41,086 nucleotides of DNA from CAG-492 sp045643465. GTDB taxonomy: Bacteria > Bacillota > Clostridia > TANB77 > CAG-508. Shown piece after piece: positions 1-7,476 of this stretch. A program made the translations under genes and the position numbers. Each line of letters starts with the position of its first letter. Within the stretch, counting starts at the first letter, position 1. The notes below the pieces were generated by a model. That model did not search any database. It saw only the letters and a list, made by a program, of their open reading frames with translations, and had not been told where the DNA came from. Where the stretch lies: assembly GCA_045643465.1 (NCBI GenBank), contig JAZUKV010000014.1, forward strand, positions 1 through 41,086. The letters are read 5' to 3'.

Positions 1-129
1 TAAGGGAAGATATAACAGAAAAATAATTTTATGAAGATAATAAAACAAAATTATAAAAGTATAAAACATTAGATCATAAATCTATATAAGCAAAATTTAC
101 TAAAATCATATAGGAGAGGATAGAAGATA

Positions 130-231
130 GACCAAAATAGAGGTCCAAAATGCAATATCAAACATTGCGCAAAATGAAAGTTTTGTGCAAAAGAGTGTAG
201 GTTAAAAATAAATAGACCTCTATTTTAGGTC
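130..231. ncRNA. Candidate structured RNA or inverted-repeat element
   Basis: A 16-base arm at 130-145 (GACCAAAATAGAGGTC) pairs with 215-231 with one extra base. Between them are two smaller hairpins: GCAAT at 152-156 with ATTGC at 164-168, and GCAAAA at 169-174 with TTTTGT at 181-186, the latter extendable with a G-U pair. This gives an outer stem closing a multi-branch loop. The 16-mer AAAGTTTTGTGCAAAA of the inner hairpin recurs at 2860-2875. It could be a small RNA, a regulatory leader or a mobile-element remnant. No promoter or family is recognised, and the strand is unknown. Confidence 0.3.
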
Positions 232-246
232 CTACCTAGTAGTTCT

Positions 247-264
247 AAGGCTTTTCAGCCTTTT
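247..264 (+). terminator. Short terminator-like hairpin
   Basis: AAGGCT at 247-252 pairs with AGCCTT at 257-262 around a four-base loop and is followed by a very short T run. It lies just right of the structured element at 130-231 and could end a transcript from it. The T tract is weak, so this is tentative. Confidence 0.3.
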
Positions 265-509
265 GGTATATTATTAACTATTATTAGTATCTAATTATTT
301 AACATTGTATCTTTTTATTATCTGACTATTAATTTAGTATGCTTATCTTCTTATATTACTTTATATTTATGACCGCTTAAAATCAAATTTAAGCCTCTTT
401 TATATTTTGTTTATATAATTTAACCTTCATATTATTTTATAACTTTAAATCAAATTTAAATTTCTGATAATTTTATTGTATATTTTAGATTATTCTTCTA
501 AATTTTATC

Positions 510-640
510 AAAAATCCCCGAAGCCTCAGAATGCCCATATTTGCCGTATTTTACCGACAACAAACTATATGGCCTTAAAATAAAAACGCCTTAAAATCGA
601 TTCTCGTGTGTCGTTATTTTGAGCTTTTTTCGGACTTTTT
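510..640. repeat. Hairpin repeat, copy 1
   Basis: First copy of a degenerate element whose second copy starts 164 bases further on. The shared core is CAACAAACTATAT, then a TTAA-rich spacer, then a left arm at 583-597, the loop core GATTCTCGT and a right arm near 614-630. The arm pairing is less perfect than in copy 2, but the loop core is conserved. No coding potential is seen. Confidence 0.55.
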
Positions 641-673
641 AGTATATCTATATAATCAGATAATTTTACTACT

Positions 674-800
674 AAAAATCGCTAAACATCAGAATTGTCT
701 AAGATTAGCTACATTTTTGAGCAACAAACTATATTGCTTTAATATAAAAACGTCTTAAAATCGATTCTCGTAAGTCATTATTTTAGGCGTTTTCAGAGAT
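674..800. repeat. Hairpin repeat, copy 2
   Basis: Best-formed copy of the element. The left arm at 747-761 (AAAACGTCTTAAAAT) pairs with the right arm at 780-793 (ATTTTAGGCGTTTT), enclosing a loop that holds GATTCTCGTAAGTC. It shares CAACAAACTATAT and the loop core with copy 1. Conserved loop with more variable arms is what a structured RNA or a folded mobile element would show; which one is unknown. Confidence 0.55.
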
Positions 801-1334
801 TTTATATATAGTTATAATAATATAATTTAAATCCAAAATAACAAATATTAAATTACTAATATTAAATTTAAATAGCTTAAAATCAATTTATAAAACTTTA
901 AATGTATAATCCGATTACTTAACAATATAAATAGCTTAAAATTGATTTTTAGACTTAATTAATATAATTACAAATCTAAAATTATAATCATTAGATGATT
1001 TCACTAATAAAATTTAAAAAATTTTAGTTAAAAATCTTAAATTTTAAATTTAATTAAAAATTCAAAAATTTAATTTTATAATTAATTTACAAAATTTTTA
1101 ATATTTATTTATATTTTTTATTTTATAATTTTTTTAAAATTTTTTCTGAAAATAATTTTGCTACCTATTTTTTATCTTTGATAATTTAAAAATTTTTTAA
1201 ATACATACTTCTTCAAAATTGGGCTCTTCCCCCTACTCCACCTGATTTTGTACCAGAAATGAAAATTTATGCTTTTTTTAGTATTTTATAAAATGTAATG
1301 TTACTATTTTAAGGTTTTTAACGTTTTATTCATA

Positions 1335-1799
1335 TTAATTTTTACGCTCTTCTTGTCGTGCTTGATCTATTTGCTTACGGCATTCATTACACAACACATC
1401 TGTTTCAATATTTAAATCAGTCGTTGACTTTTCTTTTATATCAAATATTGTAACATTAGGGTTCATATCACCTTCGCTTGGTGCACCATATATATAATTC
1501 TTAATTTTCGCTTTAATACAAGCAGACATACACATACTGCAACTCCATGCATTAGACATTATAGTATATTTTGATAAATCTCTTGTTTTCAACTTTTCAC
1601 ATGCTTGTGTAATCAGATTTATTTCTGCATGCAATACTGGGTTACAATGCGATTTTGCTGTATTATGAGCCTTTGCTACAATTTCACCATTCTCATCAAT
1701 TAAGATTGCTGCAAATGGTGAATTTCCTTCATCAATAGCCACATTAACTTCATCAATTACAATCTTCATTAAATCTTCTTTATTTTTTTTATTAAACAT
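1335..1799 (-). CDS. Nucleoside/nucleotide deaminase family protein
   Basis: A 154-aa cytidine/deoxycytidylate deaminase-fold protein, probably cytosolic, expected to use zinc to hydrolyse the amino group of a base or nucleoside (guanine deaminase and TadA-like relatives). The HAE motif at residues 57-59 gives the zinc histidine and the catalytic glutamate. The second zinc site is SCSMC (Cys87, Cys90) in place of the family's usual PCxxC, so the proline is lost but both cysteines remain. An extra CNEC (Cys137, Cys140) near the C terminus could bind another metal. The start is supported by GGAGG upstream. It is flanked by repeat-rich non-coding DNA rather than by an operon. The substrate cannot be told from the sequence. 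Confidence 0.82.
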   Translation of the reverse strand: MFNKKNKEDLMKIVIDEVNVAIDEGNSPFAAILIDENGEIVAKAHNTAKSHCNPVLHAEINLITQACEKLKTRDLSKYTIMSNAWSCSMCMSACIKAKIKNYIYGAPSEGDMNPNVTIFDIKEKSTTDLNIETDVLCNECRKQIDQARQEERKN

Positions 1800-1827
1800 T
1801 TTATACCTCCAATATTTGCTAAGTTAA

Positions 1828-1886
1828 TTATATTACCTTTAAATAAAAATATCTTAAAATTGATTCTCGTAAGCCATTATTTTATT
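1828..1886. repeat. Hairpin repeat, copy 3 (partial)
   Basis: This partial copy lies just upstream of the deaminase start. It matches copies 1 and 2 from the TATATT-ACC-TTTAAATAAAAA section through the loop core GATTCTCGTAAG and the ATTATTTTA that follows. The pairing arms have decayed to AT-only sequence. Confidence 0.5.
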
Positions 1887-2162
1887 TTTTTAAAAAATTT
1901 TCACTCATTCATATCAATCAACAAAGTCAAAGTAGCTAAAGTTTTATTATCAATTGTTTCAGATCCATTTTTATAAAGTAATTAATAAAAATTAAAAAAA
2001 TTATTCCTTAAAGACCTTACTGATTTTCTTAATCAGAAAATTTGGTAATCCCGAATTTAGTCATTATTTCGACTATTGCATATCTATTTTAAATTCTTTT
2101 TTATTTTTCTTAAAGCTGAATTTAAATCCATTTTAGTATGTAATACTATTAATATAATAATA
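1887..2162. other. Intergenic, nothing recognised
   Basis: AT-rich sequence between the third hairpin repeat and the broken toxin gene. A short open frame exists on the plus strand here but lacks a ribosome binding site and runs antisense into the toxin remnant, so I do not call it a gene. Confidence 0.6.
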
Positions 2163-2485
2163 TTACATGTCTTTCAAATATTTTTCCCAATCCATAAAAG
2201 CATGTCCAATTTGAATAACATAAGCAATATTATTTGTTTTATCTATTTTATAGAATATTAAATAGTTTTTTACATTTATCTTTCTAATATCAGGATGTCC
2301 AGTTAAGTCGATTTCTAAAACTGCCATATTTTCGGCAACAGTTTCTAGCAGTTTTAAATTTTGCTTAAATAAATTTTATATTTGTCAGCAATTATATCGC
2401 CTGCCAAATCATATTTCAGATATGAGATAATATTCTCTAAATCACGTTTAGCTGTTTCTGAAACTATAACTTTATATATATTCAT
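2163..2485 (-). pseudogene. Broken ParE/RelE-family toxin
   Basis: Read from the ATG at 2483-2485 (AGGAG upstream), the protein begins MNIYKVIVSETAKRDLENI, a typical ParE/RelE opening, and runs to an early stop at 2354-2356. The other half continues in the neighbouring frame as HPDIRKINVKNYLIFYKID and ends DWEKYLKDM, with its stop at 2163-2165, the expected toxin C terminus. Restoring one A in the A run at 2359-2362 rejoins the frames at about 107 aa, the normal family length. The ancestral role would be an mRNA interferase or gyrase poison neutralised by the antitoxin upstream. As written the toxin is truncated, unless slippage in the A run restores it. Confidence 0.8.
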
Positions 2486-2504
2486 TGTATCAACTCCTGT
2501 AAAA

Positions 2505-2747
2505 TTATATAGTATCCAATTCTTCAAATACTTCATTTAATGTATAAAATTTACCATTTTCTATATCATCAATTCCTTTTTGTAACTTTTCCTTTAAATC
2601 TTCTTTACTTTTAATTATTACACTATCTGGGGCTTCCATAGATATTTGTGAAAATTTTAAATACTCAATAAAAGCTATAACTTGTTTTGTAAGTTCTTCT
2701 GGTAATGTTTCTATTTCGTTTAATATTCTTTGTTTTTCTATAGACAT
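2505..2747 (-). CDS. Putative type II antitoxin
   Basis: An 80-aa protein encoded 19 bases upstream of the broken ParE/RelE toxin, in the usual antitoxin-first order. The N-terminal helix region (IETLPEELTKQVIAFIEYLK) resembles the DUF2281-like antitoxin module, and the acidic C-terminal part (residues 45-80) would be the toxin-wrapping tail. An excellent AAAGGAGG site precedes the ATG. It would repress its own operon and bind the toxin. The frame is intact while the toxin is frameshifted, as often seen when such pairs decay. The family assignment rests mainly on context and general resemblance. Confidence 0.68.
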   Translation of the reverse strand: MSIEKQRILNEIETLPEELTKQVIAFIEYLKFSQISMEAPDSVIIKSKEDLKEKLQKGIDDIENGKFYTLNEVFEELDTI

Positions 2748-2910
2748 TATAATTACCTCCTTTAAACTAATTAAAATTATTATATCATTTTTTTCTTATA
2801 AAAACTATAATTTTTGAAAATTTCTCTATATTGAATGCTACGGAAACCTAGCTAATATCAAAGTTTTGTGCAAAATTAAGCCTCTTTTATAATTGGTGTT
2901 TTTATCTCAT

Positions 2911-2939
2911 TTGCTTTTTTATGTAAAATATGGTATAAT
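2911..2939 (+). promoter_or_regulatory. Promoter for the histidine phosphatase gene
   Basis: TTGCTT at 2911-2916 and TATAAT at 2934-2939 are separated by 17 bases, with a TGG just before the -10. The ATG of the downstream gene lies 39 bases further on and has an AGAAGG ribosome binding site. Confidence 0.65.
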
Positions 2940-2977
2940 AATTTTTATACTATATTAATAGAAAGAAGGCTTTTCAA

Positions 2978-3562
2978 ATGAATGAAAACATAATCACCCT
3001 TATGCGGCATGGAGTTGTAGAAAACACAGACAATAAAAACGCATTAGAAGACACGTTACACTTATCTAGTTTTGGAAAAAAACAAATTGATTCATTGGCA
3101 CAGACATTTTATCAAAAACAATTTGATGCAATCATAATTTCTGATACTATCCGCACACATGAATGTGCAGAAATAGTATTAAAATACTTACAAAAACGCT
3201 TACCTGTTATTGTAGAGCCAGCACTTAATCCTTGGATTGCAGACAAATACGCAACTTTCTTATCATGGGAAGAGTATTTTGAAAATGTTTGCAGTTTTGT
3301 AGAATTTTACAGAGAAAATTCTTCAGCTGTACAATTGCATCAAGCTCCACCACGAAACTGGGAAACTTATGATGAGCTTGCAGAACGCGTATTCAAAGGA
3401 GTAGAAACATGTAAACAATACAATTCTCCACTAGTAATTTCTCATTCATTTATACTAAGGTTATTGCTAGGCAATATTGTTAATCCAAAAGATGGTTTCA
3501 ATTTTGCATCATTGCATAAAATCCCAGCAAACTTAGTATATCCAAAACGATTTTCGTTTTAG
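2978..3562 (+). CDS. Histidine phosphatase superfamily protein
   Basis: A 194-aa member of the phosphoglycerate-mutase-like (histidine phosphatase) superfamily. The catalytic RHG motif is at residues 10-12 (LMRHG), the phosphate-binding region around DTIRTHECAE at 56-65, and the second histidine in ISHSF at about residue 156, where SHG or THG is more usual. The expected chemistry is phosphate-monoester hydrolysis through a phosphohistidine; the substrate is unknown. It stands alone with its own promoter and a strong terminator just after the stop, so it is a single-gene transcript. It is one of the few plus-strand genes in the window. Confidence 0.8.
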   Translation: MNENIITLMRHGVVENTDNKNALEDTLHLSSFGKKQIDSLAQTFYQKQFDAIIISDTIRTHECAEIVLKYLQKRLPVIVEPALNPWIADKYATFLSWEEYFENVCSFVEFYRENSSAVQLHQAPPRNWETYDELAERVFKGVETCKQYNSPLVISHSFILRLLLGNIVNPKDGFNFASLHKIPANLVYPKRFSF

Positions 3563-3567
3563 GCCCG

Positions 3568-3612
3568 AAAAACTGAAATCAGAATTCTGATTTCAGTTTT
3601 TTATTTTTTTAA
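3568..3612 (+). terminator. Strong palindromic terminator
   Basis: A perfect inverted repeat centred on GAATTC at 3582-3587 (arms of about 17 bases at 3568-3584 and 3585-3601) followed by a T-rich tract. It begins within ten bases of the phosphatase stop codon. Confidence 0.9.
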
Positions 3613-3687
3613 AATATATGTTTTAGCTATTATTTATTAAATACGTTATAAATTTTACCTTTACTATGAAAGGAGCATTTAATTGTT

Positions 3688-4080
3688 ATGAAAAAAATCT
3701 TTAACGATATAAAATACTCAATTATAGACTCATATAAATTTATCGTTTCAGAGTTTCTACCTAACTTTTTTGAAGCATTATTCACTATTTGTGTAATCCA
3801 AGCATTAGCAGTATATTTAGGATTTGAATTTGATAAATTGTATTTTTTTATCAGTATATCTATTCTAACAATTGCTATAACAGTTATAGAGCAACCTCCA
3901 ATAACAGTTATCGAAATAGACGAAAATGGATTCGAAGTTAGTAGAAAGTGTGAGCATCCGTTTTTTATACTGCTTGCATTTGTTTTTAAAATAATATCGT
4001 TTGCATTCATTTTTTGTGGTGATACAATCTTTCGGTATTGTTTTATATTTTTTCTCAAATTGTTGTCAATCAGCAAATAA
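3688..4080 (+). CDS. Small hypothetical membrane protein
   Basis: I do not recognise this 130-aa protein. Hydrophobic segments are visible at about residues 27-45, 50-66 and 90-125, so it is likely an integral membrane protein with three or four spans. A short polar stretch around residues 70-88 (TVIEIDENGFEVSRKCE) would form a loop. An AAAGGAG site lies upstream of the ATG. The opposite strand is also open across this region, but that frame lacks a comparable ribosome binding site and crosses the terminator at 4097-4139, so the plus-strand frame is preferred. No operon partner is seen. Confidence 0.6.
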   Translation: MKKIFNDIKYSIIDSYKFIVSEFLPNFFEALFTICVIQALAVYLGFEFDKLYFFISISILTIAITVIEQPPITVIEIDENGFEVSRKCEHPFFILLAFVFKIISFAFIFCGDTIFRYCFIFFLKLLSISK

Positions 4081-4096
4081 TGTACACAATTTCTTA

Positions 4097-4139
4097 GTAA
4101 AAAAAGCAAAGCCAGGAAAAACCTGGCTCGCTTTTTTTG
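4097..4139. terminator. Bidirectional terminator
   Basis: AAGCAAAGCCAGG pairs with CCTGGCTCGCTT around an AAAA-type loop, with an A run on the left and a T run on the right. It lies between two convergent genes (3688-4080 and 4150-4803) and can serve both. Confidence 0.88.
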
Positions 4140-4149
4140 AGAAACTACA

Positions 4150-4803
4150 TTAGAAGTTTTTGCATAAATGGAAGTATGTTCCCATCTTCCACTCATAGTT
4201 CGGCAAATCACGGCCCAAAATGATCGGGCTTTCAAGCTTTCCTATGGCTATTCTAGATGTAGTATGTTTCTCTTGGAGGTACATCTTTTTCTTTGCATTT
4301 TCATATAATTGCTTTCCGAAAGAAAAAATCAAATCGTCGATTTTCTCAATTGACTCTCCGGTAACAATCATATGTCTGGGGTAAGTCTTTGCCATGGTCT
4401 CTTTAAAAAGTTGTAAATAGTTTGCAGGAACTACCACTTTAGTTTTAATCTTCTCCGCTTTCTTTATGATTCTTTCAATTTCAATAGTGTCACAAACGTT
4501 TAAGCCTTTAAACAGCTCTGGTAAGTTGACTATGATTATGCCTTCATCATAAAACTGATGCTGTAATGAAAACATAAAATCTCTTACTAACGTTATACCT
4601 TCTTTTTGCTGAGAGTATTGCTTGGTTAAAGCATTCTCGAAGGTTTTTTCGTCCATATGGAAGTCATTTATTTTTTCAGGCTTTTTCAAACCTGCAAATT
4701 TCATAACTCCCGCCACTGTCGTTAGGCTTTCTGTCATTTCAAGAATCATTTTTTGGTTAAAAATAAAACTCAGGGCTTGTTTTTCTTTTGTTTTTAAAGA
4801 CAT
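4150..4803 (-). CDS. Orphan hypothetical protein, 217 aa
   Basis: I cannot place this protein in a family. It is soluble, with no signal peptide or membrane span. It has a helical N-terminal half, a beta-rich centre (GIIIVNLPELF near 110-120, KTKVVVPANYLQLF near 140-153, HMIVTGESIEKIDDLIF near 163-180) and a lysine-rich stretch near 185-195. The alternation of hydrophobic strands and helices suggests an alpha/beta domain. Its codons are visibly richer in G and C than those of most neighbours, which suggests recent acquisition. The ATG has an AGGAGG site. It is transcribed alone, from its own consensus promoter at 4949-4977, through a long folded leader, and ends at a strong terminator. Confidence 0.65.
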   Translation of the reverse strand: MSLKTKEKQALSFIFNQKMILEMTESLTTVAGVMKFAGLKKPEKINDFHMDEKTFENALTKQYSQQKEGITLVRDFMFSLQHQFYDEGIIIVNLPELFKGLNVCDTIEIERIIKKAEKIKTKVVVPANYLQLFKETMAKTYPRHMIVTGESIEKIDDLIFSFGKQLYENAKKKMYLQEKHTTSRIAIGKLESPIILGRDLPNYEWKMGTYFHLCKNF

Positions 4804-4810
4804 TGGTAAC

Positions 4811-4942
4811 TTTTCCTCCTAAATTTTCTCTATGTGACCTCATAGAAAGATTTCCGCATCCTCTATAATCCTAGATGCGCTCCTTTCCGGCTAAATGCCT
4901 GATACCAGGCTGAACGCCTGGCATTGAAGATAAATCTTCAAT
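4811..4942 (-). promoter_or_regulatory. Multi-hairpin 5' leader of the orphan gene
   Basis: The 5' untranslated region of the 217-aa gene, about 130 bases, can form at least four hairpins in transcript order: TTGAAGA with TCTTCAA right at the expected start; ATGCCAGGC with GCCTGGTAT; CGCATC with GATGCG; and CTATG with CATAG just before the AGGAGG site. The second hairpin competes with two alternatives, GCCTG with CAGGC and AATGCC with GGCATT, so mutually exclusive folds are possible. It matches no riboswitch class I recognise. It could be a regulatory leader, an autoregulatory protein-binding site or an independent small RNA. Confidence 0.5.
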
Positions 4943-4948
4943 ATATTA

Positions 4949-4977
4949 ATTATAACATCTTTACATGTTTATGTCAA
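4949..4977 (-). promoter_or_regulatory. Consensus promoter for the orphan gene
   Basis: On the minus strand, TTGACA (4972-4977) and TATAAT (4949-4954) are both perfect and separated by 17 bases. The -35 box overlaps the stop codon of the upstream acyl-CoA ligase gene. Transcription should start near 4942, at the base of the first leader hairpin. Confidence 0.85.
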
Positions 4978-6644
4978 TTTGATGTATTATATTTATGTTT
5001 ATGAATCTCTTCATTTCTTTTAATTTTATTAGTTGATGTCTTTATCATTGGATCTGATGATATAAATATTTTCTTTATATGCTTATAATTGCATAAATTA
5101 ATATTTAACAATTTAATATCTTTCCAAATTAGCTCTTCAAGAGCAGTATCAGTAATGTCTTCATATCTTTCTTGAATATAATTTTTATTATATACAATCT
5201 TAGCAGCTAATATATAATCGTCATCTTTTTTTAATCCAAAAACTATATTTTCTTCAACATATGGTAAATTACTAATTAATAATTCTAATTCTTCAGGATA
5301 AATATTTTTACCATTTTTCAAAACAATTACGTTCTTTTTTCTTCCAGAAATATATAAATATTCCTTTTTGTCAATTTTCCCTAAATCCCCTGTATAAAAC
5401 CAACCGTCTTTTAATGATACACTAGTTGCTTTTTTATTATTATAATATCCTTTCATTATACTAGGACCTCTTGCAATAATTTCACCTACCCCATCTTCAT
5501 TTGGATTATCAATTTTTATTTCTACATTATGAAGAGGTTTTCCTACAGAGCCAATTTTCATATTCTTTTCATTTTCAGCACATAGTACAGGAGAAGTTTC
5601 TGTTAAACCATATCCTTGTATTGTTAAAATGCCAAAATCATTAAAATCTCGCTCTATTTCTGGATTTAAAGGAGCTGCTCCACTTATAATAAATCTTAAT
5701 TTTCCTCCTAAACTATCAATAATTTCTTTAAAAATTTTCCTTCTAATATCAATTTTTATACTTAGTAATAGCTTAGTTATAAATTTTCCTATTTTTACTT
5801 TTTTCTGTTTTCCTTGTTTTTCAAGCTCTTCTAATATTTTTTTATGCATTGACTCTATTATTAGTGGTACGCAAAAAAATACTGTTACTTTATATTCTTT
5901 TAAATTCTTTTGAATATATCTTAAACCATCACAAAAAACAGTTGTTGCACCATTACATAAAAATACTAATAGCCCTGTAGATCCAAATGTATGATGAAAT
6001 GGTAAAAATGCCATATTAACATCTGTACTAAAAATATTTTCTTGAGTATTAATTCCATCTACATTACTTGCAATATTTCTATGAGATAATTCTACTGCTT
6101 TAGCAATACTTGTAGTTCCAGAAGTAAAAAGTATTATACTTGTTTCATCATTATTGATTTCTAAATCCCAAAACATATGAGAATCTTCTGCACTTTCGTG
6201 TAAAATATTTTCTAAATTTATAAATTCATCAGTTGAATCCATACAAATAAGTGTTTTTACATTAGTATTAGACCTTTTAATTATTTCTTTCATATTGGCT
6301 AAATATGTTCCTTCGAAAATAATTGCATCTGCTTTACTAATTATTAAAGAATTTTCTATTTCTTCTATTGGAAGTCCTTTATCTAGTGGAACTACTATTC
6401 CTACACCACATACTGTTGCATAATAACTTATAACCCATTCATATCTATTCTTCCCTATTATTGCAATTCGTTTATTTTTTAGTCCCATTTTAATAAGACC
6501 TATACCTAATTTCTCAATGTCCTTTCCTAATTGGTTATATGTTATTTTTATATGTCTCTGTTTTTGGTCTTTTATTATGAATGCATTATTATCACTATAT
6601 TTTTTAATACTATTTTGTAATATCTCTTTTATACTATTAAACAA
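4974..6644 (-). CDS. Long-chain acyl-CoA synthetase (AMP-forming)
   Basis: An ANL-superfamily adenylating enzyme expected to activate a fatty or other carboxylic acid with ATP and CoA. The AMP-binding P-loop FTSGTT is near residue 173, GYGLTETSPV near 345, YTGDLG near 425 and the hinge/C-terminal lysine region GRKKNVIVLKNGKNIYPEE near 440, all in family order. An in-frame ATG exists at 6734, but it lies upstream of the promoter -10 and of the AAGGAGG at 6653-6660. That site is eight bases from a TTG at 6642-6644, which gives a 556-aa protein of normal length, so I choose TTG. It diverges from a TetR-type gene that probably controls it. No acyl-carrier or transport partner is adjacent. Confidence 0.88.
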   Translation of the reverse strand: MFNSIKEILQNSIKKYSDNNAFIIKDQKQRHIKITYNQLGKDIEKLGIGLIKMGLKNKRIAIIGKNRYEWVISYYATVCGVGIVVPLDKGLPIEEIENSLIISKADAIIFEGTYLANMKEIIKRSNTNVKTLICMDSTDEFINLENILHESAEDSHMFWDLEINNDETSIILFTSGTTSIAKAVELSHRNIASNVDGINTQENIFSTDVNMAFLPFHHTFGSTGLLVFLCNGATTVFCDGLRYIQKNLKEYKVTVFFCVPLIIESMHKKILEELEKQGKQKKVKIGKFITKLLLSIKIDIRRKIFKEIIDSLGGKLRFIISGAAPLNPEIERDFNDFGILTIQGYGLTETSPVLCAENEKNMKIGSVGKPLHNVEIKIDNPNEDGVGEIIARGPSIMKGYYNNKKATSVSLKDGWFYTGDLGKIDKKEYLYISGRKKNVIVLKNGKNIYPEELELLISNLPYVEENIVFGLKKDDDYILAAKIVYNKNYIQERYEDITDTALEELIWKDIKLLNINLCNYKHIKKIFISSDPMIKTSTNKIKRNEEIHKHKYNTSN

Positions 6645-6698
6645 AATTTTATCCTCCTTATATAATTTTAATTTGCCTTTTGGCAAACCTATGTTATA

Positions 6699-6746
6699 AT
6701 TATATCGACACAGTGTTGGATATTCAACAATCAATCTTGTTATAAT
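6699..6746. promoter_or_regulatory. Divergent promoters with operator-like dyad
   Basis: Minus-strand promoter for the acyl-CoA ligase: TTGAAT at 6722-6727 and TATAAT at 6699-6704, spacer 17. Plus-strand promoter for the TetR gene: extended -10 TGTTATAAT ending at 6746, with a weaker TTGGAT upstream. An imperfect dyad with core ACACAGTGT (about 6708-6716) falls inside the minus promoter spacer and just behind the plus promoter, a natural site for a TetR-type dimer. Its use as an operator is inferred. Confidence 0.6.
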
Positions 6747-6797
6747 CGTTTTAAAAACAACATTTAAAGCTTATGTGTCGGAAAGGACATTTTAATT

Positions 6798-7355
6798 ATG
6801 GAATCTCGAAGAGTAAAATTAACAAAAATTCTTATTAAAGATGCTATGTTAAATTTGTTATCTAAAAAAACTATCAATAAAATTTCAATTAAAGAATTAT
6901 GCGATTTAGCTGATATTAATCGCTCTACTTTTTATTCATATTATGAAAGTACATATTATCTATTAAACGAAATAGAAAATGAATTATTAGATAATATTCC
7001 ATATAAACATGAATTGTTTGATTCTAGAGCAAAAGATGAATTAATAGATATATTTACTGCATATTTTAGTTATATAAAGGAAAATTCATATGCTTTTAAA
7101 GTATTACTTATTGATTCGGATAATATAACTTTTAGACGAAAACTTTTTTCAAGTATTATTGATAAAAGATATGAAGAGCATTATGAAAAGCAAGACATAA
7201 AATCAAAATATAAATTTATATATAATTCAAATGGAATAATTTCAATGATTATTCAATGGTTACAAGATAATTTTCCTATAACAACAGAAGAAATGGCAAA
7301 AATTGCTATATTATTTACTGTTGAATGTCGTAAACAATATAATTTATTTAACTAA
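6798..7355 (+). CDS. TetR/AcrR-family transcriptional regulator
   Basis: A 185-aa protein with the TetR N-terminal helix-turn-helix at about residues 8-55; the recognition segment is KELCDLADINRSTFYSYYES. The C-terminal ligand and dimerisation domain is all-helical and divergent, as usual for the family. GGAAAGGA precedes the ATG. It is divergent from the acyl-CoA ligase with overlapping promoters, so the simplest reading is a repressor of that gene and of itself, perhaps sensing a fatty acid or acyl-CoA. The ligand is inferred from context only. Confidence 0.85.
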   Translation: MESRRVKLTKILIKDAMLNLLSKKTINKISIKELCDLADINRSTFYSYYESTYYLLNEIENELLDNIPYKHELFDSRAKDELIDIFTAYFSYIKENSYAFKVLLIDSDNITFRRKLFSSIIDKRYEEHYEKQDIKSKYKFIYNSNGIISMIIQWLQDNFPITTEEMAKIAILFTVECRKQYNLFN

Positions 7356-7476
7356 ATGTGGTTTGAGCTACTAGAAATTGACATTTTTACGTATACTGTA
7401 TATAATTATATCGTAGAAATCAAATTTTTACTATATGCTTCTTTTTTATTATCCAATAAAGAAAGGATGTTGATCT

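Larger units (their letters stand above)
1..1334. other. Gene-free AT-rich stretch with repeats
   Basis: No convincing reading frame is seen on either strand: stops are dense and no ribosome binding site precedes a long frame. It contains a structured inverted repeat (130-231), a small terminator-like hairpin (247-262), two copies of a hairpin repeat (510-640 and 674-800), and scattered short motifs of the form GCTTAAAATCAATTT near 374, 884 and 940. The remainder is very AT-rich, without a pattern I can interpret. Confidence 0.7.

Noticed and set aside
510..1886. CRISPR array
   Set aside because: Only three copies, imperfect, with irregular spacing and no uniform spacers; the repeated part is a hairpin with a conserved loop instead.
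3630..4235. Minus-strand open frame opposite the small membrane protein
   Set aside because: It reads through a strong terminator and has no proper ribosome binding site; the plus-strand frame has AAAGGAG and a membrane-protein composition.
6645..6734. Upstream ATG start for the acyl-CoA ligase
   Set aside because: It lies upstream of the promoter -10 and has no ribosome binding site, while a TTG with AAGGAGG gives a normal-length protein.
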